Source: Deltaproteobacteria bacterium (lineage in GTDB: Bacteria; Desulfobacterota; Syntrophobacteria; Syntrophobacterales; Syntrophobacteraceae). From it: DNA of 43,829 bases. The translations under genes and the position numbers were made by a program. Location: the NCBI GenBank assembly GCA_021780695.1, contig JAJXYD010000006.1, positions 1 through 43,829 on the forward strand. The letters are read 5' to 3'. Positions within the stretch are counted from its first letter, which is position 1, and each line of letters starts with the position of its first letter. Under the pieces are notes generated by a model, which did not search any database, was not told where the DNA came from, and saw nothing but the letters and a program-made list of their open reading frames with translations. Shown in pieces: positions 34,565 to 42,610 of the stretch.

Positions 34565-36604
34565 ATGGCCGAACCGATTACCAGTTTTTATACGCAGTTC
34601 TACAACTCTCCGGTTGGAAAAATAGCCATCCTCACGATGGATAACGGTCTTGACTATAAAAAGCCTAACGTCTTTGGCGAGAAAGCCTTCATTTCCCTTG
34701 GCCGGGCCATCGACCGCATAAAGGCAGAAGAGGGCGTTAAGGGGTTGATGCTAACCGGTAAGACCTACATCTTTGCCGCCGGAGCCGATCTTAGCCAGGT
34801 GCCCTTCATTTCCACCTTCGAACAGGGCTATTCGGTTGGAAAAGCCGGCCACGAAGCCTTGAAGCGCTTGATGGAATTCGACTTTCCCACCTTGGCCGCC
34901 ATAAACGGGGTGGCCCTGGGAGGCGGTCTTGAAATTTCTCTCTACTGCAAGTACCGCACGATTTCCAAGAGCGCGGGCGCGGTAGGTTTTCCCGAGTGTT
35001 TTCTCGGCCTCATTCCCGGCTGGGGCGGCTGCACCCTTACCCCCAAGCTCATTGGGCCCGAAAAAACCCTCCAGCTCGTAATATATAACGCTTTGAAGCA
35101 AAACAAGATGATCGGAGCAAAGGAGGCCTTCGAACTCGGCCTTGCCGACAGGCTGCTCGACTCCGCCGACTTTTTAGACCAGTCCCTTGCCTTCCTTCAG
35201 GCGATCATTTCGGGAACCGAAAAAGTTGAAAGACAGCCCGTTTCCTTCGACGGCCTGGACGCTATTATTGAAAAGGCCCGTCAATACGTTGATTCAAGAG
35301 TCCACGGCGCGGCCCCGGCCCCCTACCGGGCACTCGAACTGATCAAGGGCGCCTGTTCCTATGACATCGACAAGGGCTTCGATGAAGAAAACAAGGCCCT
35401 GGGGGATCTCATTAAGACCCGCCAGTGCAAGGCCTCGATTTATTCCTTCGACCTGGTGAACCGTTATGCCAAAAAGCCCAAGGGCGTACCCGAGGTAAAA
35501 CCTCAGAAGGTAAGCAAGATCGGCGTAATCGGCGCCGGACTCATGGCTTCCCAGCTCGCCCACTTTTTCATCCATCGCATGGGCCTGCCCGTTGTTATGA
35601 AGGATGTCAAGCAGGAGTTCATCGATAAGGGCCTGGCCTTTGTGCGCGCTCAGTTCGAAAAGGCCGTTCAGAAGGGCAAAATGACCCAGGCCCGCGCCAA
35701 CTACCTTGGCAGCCTCGTTCACGGCACCCTCGACATTGCCGACTTCGCCGACTGCGATTTCGTTATAGAGGCCGTTTTCGAAGAAATGTCGGTTAAAAAG
35801 AAGGTGTTTGCCGAAGCCGAGTCGGTCCTTAAGCCCGAAGCCATTCTGGCCACCAACACCTCCTCTTTGAGCGTTACGCAAATGGCCTCGGAGCTCAAAA
35901 ACCCCGAGCGCGTCGTGGGATTTCACTTCTTTAATCCCGTGGCCCTTATGCCCCTGATCGAGGTCATTAGAGGCGAAAAGACCGGGGACGCAGCCGTTGC
36001 AACCGCTTTCGATGTGGCCAAAAAGCTTAAGAAAACCGCCATTTCGGTAAAGGATTCCCCGGCATTCCTTGTAAACCGCATCCTTTTAAAGAACCTTTGC
36101 GACTGCATCTCCATAGTCGACAAGGGAGCGAGCTTCCAGGATGTAGACAATGCGGCTCTGTCTTTGGGGCTGCCCATGGCGCCCTTCCAGCTTCTCGAGA
36201 TGACCGGACTTCCCATCGCCCTGCACGTAAACGAGACCCTTAACAAGGCCTTCGGCGATAGGTTCCCCATCAGCAAGAACTTGAAGGCCCTGGTCGAAGC
36301 CGGACAGAAAAACATCTATGCCCAGGGAAACGGCGGGACCGTCGCCCCCGAAGTCGAAAAGCTCTGGGTAAAGGATGGCAACAAGACCTTCTGCGCCGAG
36401 GAAATTCGTGAGATCCTCTTGGAAAACCTCGCCCGGGAAGCCGACCTCATCTTGCAGGAAAAAATCGTGGCGGGCACCAAGGATATCGACCTTGCCATGA
36501 TCATGGGTGCGGGCTGGCCGTTTTTTAACGGCGGTCTTACCATGTATCTCGATCTTTTGGGAGTTTCGGCAAAGACCCTGCAGAAGGTGTTTTTCGGTCT
36601 CTAA
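34565..36604 (+). CDS. 3-hydroxyacyl-CoA dehydrogenase/enoyl-CoA hydratase fusion (FadB/FadJ type)
   Basis: The 679-aa bifunctional protein hydrates 2-enoyl-CoA and oxidises the 3-hydroxyacyl-CoA with NAD. N-terminal crotonase domain (about 1-200): GKTYIFAAGADLSQVP, INGVALGGGLEISLYCKYR, GAVGFPECFLGLIPGWGGC with the active-site Glu. Dehydrogenase domain from about residue 310: KIGVIGAGLMASQLAHFF, where the third Gly of GxGxxG is Ala, ILATNTSSLSVTQMA, RVVGFHFFNPVALMPLIEVI with the catalytic His, and AFLVNRIL. The C-terminal helical domain ends at GWPFFNGGLTMYLDLLG. ATG 34565 has GGGAG upstream; a frame to 34502 runs into the inverted repeat. Completes the beta-oxidation set. Confidence 0.93.
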   Translation: MAEPITSFYTQFYNSPVGKIAILTMDNGLDYKKPNVFGEKAFISLGRAIDRIKAEEGVKGLMLTGKTYIFAAGADLSQVPFISTFEQGYSVGKAGHEALKRLMEFDFPTLAAINGVALGGGLEISLYCKYRTISKSAGAVGFPECFLGLIPGWGGCTLTPKLIGPEKTLQLVIYNALKQNKMIGAKEAFELGLADRLLDSADFLDQSLAFLQAIISGTEKVERQPVSFDGLDAIIEKARQYVDSRVHGAAPAPYRALELIKGACSYDIDKGFDEENKALGDLIKTRQCKASIYSFDLVNRYAKKPKGVPEVKPQKVSKIGVIGAGLMASQLAHFFIHRMGLPVVMKDVKQEFIDKGLAFVRAQFEKAVQKGKMTQARANYLGSLVHGTLDIADFADCDFVIEAVFEEMSVKKKVFAEAESVLKPEAILATNTSSLSVTQMASELKNPERVVGFHFFNPVALMPLIEVIRGEKTGDAAVATAFDVAKKLKKTAISVKDSPAFLVNRILLKNLCDCISIVDKGASFQDVDNAALSLGLPMAPFQLLEMTGLPIALHVNETLNKAFGDRFPISKNLKALVEAGQKNIYAQGNGGTVAPEVEKLWVKDGNKTFCAEEIREILLENLAREADLILQEKIVAGTKDIDLAMIMGAGWPFFNGGLTMYLDLLGVSAKTLQKVFFGL

Positions 36605-36639
36605 GAAACAGGGCTTACGCATCTGAGAAGGAGTATAGT

Positions 36640-38301
36640 ATGGCTACCAGGCTGATCGAAAGAACTGAGTCCTCTTACGAGTACCCCCTTTTGATAAAGC
36701 ATTTGTGGCATACTCCGCTCAGGTGTTCGCCCCAAAAGGAGATCGTCTACAGGGATATAAAACGATACGACTATGTAGCGCTCTACAAACGGGTCGGCCG
36801 CCTTGCAAACCTGCTCGAGTCCCTGGGAATCAGGGCGGGCGATACCGTTGGCGTAATGGATTGGGACAGCCACAGATACCTTGAAAGTTTCATGGCTGTC
36901 CCAATGATGGGCGCAGTTCTCCATACGGTAAACGTTAGACTTTCTTCCGAACAGATCCTCTACACGATAAATCATGCCGAAGATAAGGCTCTGCTGGTTC
37001 ACTCCGATTTTTTGCCCCTGCTCGAAAAAATTCGCCCCGGCATGAAAACGGTAAAAACCCTCATCGTCTTGTCCGACACCGAGGCTGTGCCTCCAACCGG
37101 CCTGGAGACGGCCGGCGAATACGAGTCGCTTCTGCAAAAAAGCCCCGAGGGCTATGACTTTGCCGATTTCGACGAAAACTCCATGGCTACCACCTTTTAT
37201 ACCACCGGTACCATGGGAGATCCCAAGGGCGTCTACTTCAGCCACCGCCAGATCGTGCTCCACACCCTCTGCGTGGCCGCCTCCGCCCCCTTTGCCACTC
37301 CCGGGGTTACCTGCAACGATGTCTACATGCCCCTTACCCCCATGTCTCACGTCCACGCCTGGGGAATGCCCTACCTTGCCCTTATGCTCGGTCTAAAGCA
37401 GGTCTATCCGGGCCGCTATGTGCCCGAGGAGCTCCTTGGCCTCATTGCCGGAGAAGGCGTAACCCATTCGCACTGCGTTCCAACCGTTTTGAGCCTCTTG
37501 CTCGAAAGCCCGGCCGCCGCCTCGGTCGACCTGTCGAAATTGCGCCTTATCATCGGAGGCGCGCCTCTGTCTAAAACCCTTTGCAGGGCCGCAATGCAAA
37601 GAGGCATCGGCACCTTTACCGGCTACGGCCTCTCGGAGAGCTGCCCAACCCTTACCATCGCCCATCTAAAACCCGATATGCTCCAATGGAGCCCCGAGGA
37701 CCAGATCGATGTGCGGTGCCGCTCCGGTCTGCCCGTGCCCCTGGTCGATGTTAGAATCGTTGACCTTGAGGGTAACGATGTGGACCATGACGGCCTGAGT
37801 GTGGGAGAAATCGTTACGAGAACTCCCTGGCTTACCCAGGGCTATGTAAAGGAGCCCGAACTCTCCGAACGGCTCTGGAGCGGCCGATGGCTTCATACCC
37901 AAGACATCGGCTCCATCGATAAGGACGGCTACCTGCGCGTAACCGACCGTCTAAACGATGCGATCAAAACGGGAGGCGAGTGGATTTCATCCCTTCAGAT
38001 CGAAAACATCCTCCTGATGCACCAGGCGGTAAGCGAGGCCGCGGTTATCGGCATCCCTCACCAAATCTGGGGCGAGCGGCCCTGCGCCCTTGTAAAACTA
38101 AAGGAGGGCTACTCCGACAAGGTCTGCGAAGAGACCTTTAAAGCCTTCTTTAAAATTTTTGTCCAAAAGGGAGCCATTTCCAAATGGGCCATACCCGACA
38201 AAGTGCTGATCGTCGAGTCGATTCCCAAAACTAGCGTGGGAAAACAAAATAAAAGAAAAATCAGACATATCCATACGCCCCCCGATGCATTTGCCCGATA
38301 G
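36640..38301 (+). CDS. Acyl-CoA synthetase (AMP-dependent ligase)
   Basis: The 553-aa adenylate-forming enzyme activates carboxylic acids, here most likely medium- or long-chain fatty acids, to CoA thioesters. Motifs: P-loop ATTFYTTGTMGDPKGVYFSHRQ, with Met where the usual SGTTG has Thr; PLTPMSHVHAWGMPYLALMLG; FTGYGLSESCPTL (A5-like); WLHTQDIGSIDKDGYLRVTDRLNDAIKTGGEWIS (A7/A8); and IPKTSVGKQNKRKIR with the catalytic Lys near the C-terminus. AAGGAG precedes ATG 36640. As last gene of the operon it supplies the substrate for the acyl-CoA dehydrogenase. The RAYT locus follows at once. Confidence 0.93.
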   Translation: MATRLIERTESSYEYPLLIKHLWHTPLRCSPQKEIVYRDIKRYDYVALYKRVGRLANLLESLGIRAGDTVGVMDWDSHRYLESFMAVPMMGAVLHTVNVRLSSEQILYTINHAEDKALLVHSDFLPLLEKIRPGMKTVKTLIVLSDTEAVPPTGLETAGEYESLLQKSPEGYDFADFDENSMATTFYTTGTMGDPKGVYFSHRQIVLHTLCVAASAPFATPGVTCNDVYMPLTPMSHVHAWGMPYLALMLGLKQVYPGRYVPEELLGLIAGEGVTHSHCVPTVLSLLLESPAAASVDLSKLRLIIGGAPLSKTLCRAAMQRGIGTFTGYGLSESCPTLTIAHLKPDMLQWSPEDQIDVRCRSGLPVPLVDVRIVDLEGNDVDHDGLSVGEIVTRTPWLTQGYVKEPELSERLWSGRWLHTQDIGSIDKDGYLRVTDRLNDAIKTGGEWISSLQIENILLMHQAVSEAAVIGIPHQIWGERPCALVKLKEGYSDKVCEETFKAFFKIFVQKGAISKWAIPDKVLIVESIPKTSVGKQNKRKIRHIHTPPDAFAR

Positions 38302-38330
38302 GGGTTGGAGCTATTGTCAAATGTTGGAAG

Positions 38331-38550
38331 AAAGGGGTCAGGAAGAAAGAAGAGAAAGGAAAGAAGAGAAAGGAGAGAAAGGGGTCAAGTCTCCGTTTGA
38401 CCTATTGCGAGGTCTATGCTATTCCTCGATTATGAGTCGACCTTTGCGCATAGAAAGGAGAAAGGGGTCAGAGAAAGGGGTCAAGTCTCCGTTTGACCTA
38501 TTGCGAGGTCTATGCTATTCCTCGATTATGAGTCGACCTTTGCGCATAGA
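38331..38550 (+). repeat. REP-like repeats and an 81-bp tandem duplication before the RAYT gene
   Basis: AAAGGGGTCA occurs four times (38331, 38378, 38461, 38474). An exact 81-bp stretch, 38374-38454, is repeated at 38470-38550 with a period of 96 bp. Each copy has the palindrome GGTCAAGTCTCCGTTTGACC (38383-38402 and 38479-38498), a CGAGG/CCTCG hairpin just before the start codon, ATG and the first codons of the transposase (MSRPLRIE). The period is a multiple of three, so the frame stays open through both copies. Purine-rich AAGAAAGAAGAG separates the first repeats. Confidence 0.85.
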
Positions 38551-39508
38551 GTTTCCGGGTGCCTGGTATCACGTCATGAACCGTGGTCGACGTCGCGAGC
38601 GTGTTTACGAATGCGATGCAGATTACCTCGGTTTTGTGGTGCTGCTGCAGGAAGCCGCCGGTTTGTGGGGTGTCGAGATTGGGGCATTCTGCCTGATGGC
38701 GAATCACTACCATCTGCTCATTCATACTCCTTTGGGGAATCTCTCCCGGTGCATGCGCCACATTAACGGCGTCTACACGCAGCGATACAACAAAGCCCAC
38801 GGCCTTGACGGACAACTTTTCAGAGGCCGATTCAAAGCCATTTTGGTGGATGGCGACTCTTATCTGCTGCAGTTGGTCCGCTACATACACAGAAATCCCG
38901 TGAGGGCAGGCATCGCGGAGCGACCGGAGCTTTACCGATGGAGCAGCCACCCAGGGTATTTGTCTGCTGCAAGTGAATGGGACTGGCTATACAAGGACTT
39001 CTTTCTCTCCATCCTCTCCCGTCGCAAAAGCACCCAAATGGCAGCCTACCGTCGGTACATGGACCAAGAGGACCGCGAAGAAATCACAGGAGTACTAAAC
39101 GCCGGGAAATGGCCCCCCATGCTTGGCGATGAGGATTCCATGAAGCGCTTGAAGGCCGGCTTTTTTGAGCAAAAGACCAACCCGCAGGTTCCCGATTCTC
39201 GGTTTCTTGCTCCCGAGGTGTTTAAGATAGTGCAGGCTGTGTGTTCGCATTACGGAATCGACGAGTCGGAGCTTGCCAAGTCCCGCAGGGGCCGGTTCAA
39301 CGAACCCCGCGCGGTGGCGGTTCACCTTACGCGCATGATCCGAAAAGACAGTTTCGCCGATATAGCTTCGGCATTTGGCCTCGGGAGTTACAGCGCCGTG
39401 GGCGCTGTGCTCGAATCGATGCGAAAACGCCAGGCACTTGATGTTAAGCTCAATGAGCGTTGCCGGCTTATACAAAAAGCTCTAATATATGGTCAAACGG
39501 AGACTTGA
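38528..39508 (+). CDS. REP-associated tyrosine transposase (RAYT, IS200/IS605-related)
   Basis: The 326-aa protein has the Y1 transposase domain: MSRPLRIEFPGAWYHVMNRG, AFCLMANHYHLLIHTP with the HUH pair, GQLFRGRFKAILVD and LLQLVRYIHRNPVRAGI with the likely catalytic Tyr. The C-terminal 100 residues carry a DnaA-like helix-turn-helix (RAVAVHLTRMIRKDSFADIASAFGLGSYSAVGAVL), as in a known RAYT branch. RAYTs act on REP sequences as single strands; here REP palindromes flank the gene in opposite orientation (38479-38498 and 39491-39510). I chose ATG 38528; an identical ATG with the same first eight codons lies at 38432 because of the 81-bp duplication. All catalytic residues seem intact. Confidence 0.9.
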   Translation: MSRPLRIEFPGAWYHVMNRGRRRERVYECDADYLGFVVLLQEAAGLWGVEIGAFCLMANHYHLLIHTPLGNLSRCMRHINGVYTQRYNKAHGLDGQLFRGRFKAILVDGDSYLLQLVRYIHRNPVRAGIAERPELYRWSSHPGYLSAASEWDWLYKDFFLSILSRRKSTQMAAYRRYMDQEDREEITGVLNAGKWPPMLGDEDSMKRLKAGFFEQKTNPQVPDSRFLAPEVFKIVQAVCSHYGIDESELAKSRRGRFNEPRAVAVHLTRMIRKDSFADIASAFGLGSYSAVGAVLESMRKRQALDVKLNERCRLIQKALIYGQTET

Positions 39509-39510
39509 CC
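39491..39510 (-). repeat. Inverted REP copy at the end of the RAYT gene
   Basis: This 20-bp sequence is the exact reverse complement of the REP palindrome found twice before the gene (38383-38402, 38479-38498). It overlaps the last codons of the transposase. Together the copies frame the gene in inverted orientation, the arrangement expected for RAYT-REP loci. Confidence 0.85.
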
Positions 39511-39623
39511 TCCCCTCCCCCTTTACTGCTGCGCGAAGCTTTGAACTTACCATGGACTTTTGGGAACGGAGCCGGACGATGGGTACGCCCCCCGAATTGT
39601 GCGAGCAAAGCCCTTAGTTTTCC

Positions 39624-41360
39624 TCACTCCATGAACACGTAGGTCCCCGGCGCATCCCCCAGGGGCTCTAGCCCTTTTTCCGGTGCCCCCATGGAAGGCG
39701 GCTCGACCCGGGAAGAGGAATTTTCGTTTAGCCAGCGCACCCAGGGCGTCCACCACGATCCGGTCTGCTCCGGCGTACTTTTAAGCCAGTGATCCGGGTC
39801 CATGTGCTTTTCACCCGCCTTTCTGGTCGACATTCTAAAAAGGCGCGAGTGTCCTCCGGGTTCGCTTATTATACCGGCATTGTGGCCCCCGCTGCACAAA
39901 ACGAAGGTGATATGCTCGGAGCTGTTTAAAAGAAGAAATTTATAGACCGAGCGCCACGGCGCCACGTGATCTCGAAGTGTTGCCACCAGAAAAACGGGCA
40001 CCCTTATGTCGTTTAAAAAAACCGGGCGGTCGCCGACAATGTAGCGCCCCTCGGCAAGATCGTTATCCAAAAAAAGAGACCTCAAAAACTCGCTGTGCAT
40101 CCGGTAAGGCATGCGGGTGGTGTCGGCGTTCCAGGCCATCAGATCGAACATGGGCTTGCGTTCGCCCATCAGATAATCCTGAATGTAGCGCGACCAGATA
40201 AGATCGTTTGAGCGAAGCAACTGAAAGGCTCCCGCCATCTGCCGGGTATCCAGGTATCCCCTGTACCACATGATGTCTTCGAGGTAAGTCACCTGGCATT
40301 CGTCGATAAAGAGCATCAGTTCGCCGGCTTCGGTAAAGTCCCCCTGGGTGGTAAGAAGAGTTAAACTCGCTATCCGGTTGTCGTCGTCTCGCGCCATCGC
40401 CGCGGCCGCTATCGAAAGAATATTGCCTCCGATGCAATAGCCCAGGCTGTGAATCCTTACCTCCGGCACAATTGCGGATACCGCGTCGAGTGCGGCCATA
40501 ACCCCCAGCCTCCGGTAGTCGTCCAGGCAGATGTCCCTGTCTTCGGAATCCGGGTTTTTCCAGGATATCATAAAGACCGTGTAGCCCTTATTTACCAGAT
40601 GCCTCACAAGGGAATTGTGAGGGGACAAATCCAGTATGTAGTATTTCATTATCCATGCGGGAACTATCAGAATGGGTTCGGCATGAACCCTGGCCGTCGC
40701 CGGGCTGTACTGGAGGAGTTCGATCAGTTTGTTGCGATAGACCACCTTGCCAGCAGTTACCGCGATATTTTTACCGACCCGGAACTCCTCGGCCCCCACC
40801 GGTTTTTCCCGCAAAAGAGCCCGCTTAAAGTCCTGCAGAAAATTTTGCCAGCCCCGGTAAAGATTTGCCCCCGACTGCTCCCGCGTGCGATTTAGCACCT
40901 CCGGATTTGTTAAAATAAAATTGGAGGGAGCAAACATGTCGAGAAACTGCCGTATCGTGAAGGAAACCACGTTTTCATGATGGCAGGAAAGGCCATGGAT
41001 GTTTGTTGTGGCGCTTTGCCAAAAGCTCTCGATCATGAGAAATCCCTGGGCAAGGCCGTTAAACGGCCACCTTTTCCACTCCGCCCCCCTGAAACGGTTG
41101 TCCTCCTTAGTGGGCGCAAAACAATAAGGATAGTCCCGATCGTTTACCGCATACCCGAGGTAATCGACATACCTCGACATCTTTGTGAGCAGCTCCATCG
41201 TCAGCTCGGTTCTTTTCCCGGACAATATCGCCATATGCAGTGCCCAGGAAAAAAAAGCGGTCCCCAGGGACCGGGGGGAGATGCTGAGGGTGAAATTGGA
41301 CTCCCAGGCATGATAGATGCGATCAAAATCGATAAATCCGATCTCATCGTTTTTTTCCAT
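39624..41360 (-). CDS. phaC: Poly(3-hydroxyalkanoate) synthase, class I-like
   Basis: PHA synthase polymerises (R)-3-hydroxyacyl-CoA into storage polyester at the granule surface. The 578-aa protein has the N-terminal domain (KRWPFNGLAQGFLMIESFWQ; HHENVVSFTIRQFLDMFAPSNFILTNPEVL) and an alpha/beta hydrolase core: ILIVPAWIMKYYILDLSPHNSLV, the lipase-like box SLGYCIGG with nucleophile Cys309, the catalytic Asp in ATLRDHVAPW and His in CSGGHNAGI. Length fits class I, with no PhaE partner nearby. GGAG precedes ATG 41360. It converges on the RAYT locus and is divergent from a TetR regulator. The adjacent beta-oxidation operon yields (S)-hydroxyacyl-CoA, so an epimerising step would be needed to supply it; none is seen. 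Confidence 0.93.
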   Translation of the reverse strand: MEKNDEIGFIDFDRIYHAWESNFTLSISPRSLGTAFFSWALHMAILSGKRTELTMELLTKMSRYVDYLGYAVNDRDYPYCFAPTKEDNRFRGAEWKRWPFNGLAQGFLMIESFWQSATTNIHGLSCHHENVVSFTIRQFLDMFAPSNFILTNPEVLNRTREQSGANLYRGWQNFLQDFKRALLREKPVGAEEFRVGKNIAVTAGKVVYRNKLIELLQYSPATARVHAEPILIVPAWIMKYYILDLSPHNSLVRHLVNKGYTVFMISWKNPDSEDRDICLDDYRRLGVMAALDAVSAIVPEVRIHSLGYCIGGNILSIAAAAMARDDDNRIASLTLLTTQGDFTEAGELMLFIDECQVTYLEDIMWYRGYLDTRQMAGAFQLLRSNDLIWSRYIQDYLMGERKPMFDLMAWNADTTRMPYRMHSEFLRSLFLDNDLAEGRYIVGDRPVFLNDIRVPVFLVATLRDHVAPWRSVYKFLLLNSSEHITFVLCSGGHNAGIISEPGGHSRLFRMSTRKAGEKHMDPDHWLKSTPEQTGSWWTPWVRWLNENSSSRVEPPSMGAPEKGLEPLGDAPGTYVFME

Positions 41361-41705
41361 TTCGGCTCCAGCTTCGCGGGTAGGTCAAAATCCAAAACCC
41401 CCTGGGACTTTCGAAGGTTGTCTGAGTGCAAGTTAATGCCTCATTTCCCCCAGGCAATCGCAAGAATGATTTCCAGATTTTTGGAGCCCGCCCTCTAAGT
41501 CCTTAGCATTGGCGATTGCCCCTCTCCAAACTGGAAGCAGCGAGAAATCAGCTCCCATGACCGCTCAAACGGGCGGCCCCTGCAACTACTCCTTTTCGTC
41601 AACCGGCTCTCTTCGCTCACCCCCATGGCACGAAAAGTCTTGACGTCTGCAAAAAACCTCCATATAGAAAAACCGACCGGTCGGTATATTATAATGGGAG
41701 AACCA
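41361..41705. other. Divergent region between PHA synthase and TetR gene
   Basis: No gene seen in 41361-41639. The right end holds the promoter and operator of the TetR gene (listed separately). No promoter for PHA synthase was identified with confidence. Confidence 0.4.
41640..41685 (+). promoter_or_regulatory. Promoter and operator of the second TetR gene
   Basis: TTGACG (41640-41645), a 17-bp spacer and TATAGA (41663-41668) form a good sigma70 promoter. Directly after it, ACCGACCGGTCGGT (41672-41685) is a perfect 14-bp palindrome of the type commonly bound by TetR/AcrR repressors, covering the expected transcription start. Autoregulation is therefore likely; whether the same protein also controls phaC across the spacer is open. 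Confidence 0.75.
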
Positions 41706-42323
41706 ATGCTCACTAAAGGCCTTCAGACTCGTCAGGAAATCGTCGAGGCCTCTCTCCAGCTCTTTTCCGTCAAGGGCTACTTCAATACGTCGATCTCAGA
41801 CATCCTCCAGGCTACCGGCTTGACCAAAGGGGGGCTCTACGGCCGCTTTGGAAGCAAAGAGCAAATCTGGGATGCGGCCTACGAACATTCGGTTCAGATC
41901 TGGCGAGGGATCGTATTCGAGGGAGTTCGGAAGATCACTCATCCTGTCGAGCGAATCATGCGCACACTGGAAAACGATCTTCGCAACTACATCGGGGGCG
42001 AGGTTTTCCGGGGCGGCTGTTTTTTCTTCAACATGCTCGTCGAGCTTTCCGGTCAGTCGGAACCGATGGCACGCCGTATTCTGGACGGCTATCGAGCCTT
42101 CTCGAACCTCCTGGCTTCCTGGATCGAAGAGGCCCGCGAAATCGGAATCCTGAGAGCCGAGGTAGATTGCCGGGAGGTAGCCGATTTCATCTTGACCGCC
42201 GTAAACGGTGCCGCAGCACTCTATGCGGCGAGTCGAGAGACGGCGATCCTGGAGATTACGCTCCAACACTTCCGCCTCCACCTGGACTGTCTTAGCGCAA
42301 ACTTTATCGGCGCTTACCGATGA
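41706..42323 (+). CDS. TetR/AcrR family transcriptional regulator
   Basis: The 205-aa protein has a TetR DNA-binding domain (TRQEIVEASLQLFSVKGYFNTSISDILQATGLTKGGLYGRFGSKEQIW) and a helical C-terminal domain with two Cys-bearing segments (GGEVFRGGCFFFNMLVELSGQ; LHLDCLSANF), similar to AcrR/NemR-like repressors. ATG 41706 with GGGAG upstream is preferred to ATG 41694. Its palindromic operator overlaps the promoter. The amidohydrolase gene that follows starts 26 bp after its stop and may have been co-regulated before the IS insertion. Confidence 0.88.
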   Translation: MLTKGLQTRQEIVEASLQLFSVKGYFNTSISDILQATGLTKGGLYGRFGSKEQIWDAAYEHSVQIWRGIVFEGVRKITHPVERIMRTLENDLRNYIGGEVFRGGCFFFNMLVELSGQSEPMARRILDGYRAFSNLLASWIEEAREIGILRAEVDCREVADFILTAVNGAAALYAASRETAILEITLQHFRLHLDCLSANFIGAYR

Positions 42324-42349
42324 GAAATGATGAAAGAAAGGGGTGCGTG

Positions 42350-42610
42350 ATGTTAAAACCCAAGATGCCGTCAATTAATGATCGGGAAGATGCACAAGTT
42401 CCTACGGGTCTTCCCCCCATCATCGATGCCCATGTTCATATTTTCCCCGAAAAAATTTTTTCCGCGATATGGAAATGGTTCGACCGGAACGGATGGCGCA
42501 TTCGCTATCAGATGACCTCTTCCGAGGTGCTTTCATTTCTTTTATCGCACGGCGTAAAACATATCATTGCCTTTCAGTATGCTCATAAACCTGAATCCGT
42601 GAGTTTATGA
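42350..42610 (+). pseudogene. Amidohydrolase (amidohydrolase 2-like), N-terminal remnant cut by an IS
   Basis: Only about 80 codons of a metal-dependent hydrolase remain. PPIIDAHVHIFPEKIFSAIWKWFDRNGW contains the first metal-binding HxH of the amidohydrolase 2 TIM barrel, followed by EVLSFLLSHGVKHIIAFQYAHKP. At this point intact relatives continue through the barrel, but here the frame runs into AT-rich insertion sequence and stops at 42610. AAGGGG precedes ATG 42350. The rest of the gene is presumably beyond the right edge of the window, after the mobile elements. Not functional as it stands. Confidence 0.8.

Noticed and set aside
36601..37356. Antisense open frame opposite the acyl-CoA ligase
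   Set aside because: No start signal and no family resemblance; the forward ligase motifs explain the region.
38285..38527. N-terminal extension of the RAYT protein in the same open frame
   Set aside because: It consists of low-complexity purine-rich DNA and the duplicated start region; family similarity begins at MSRPLRIEFPG.
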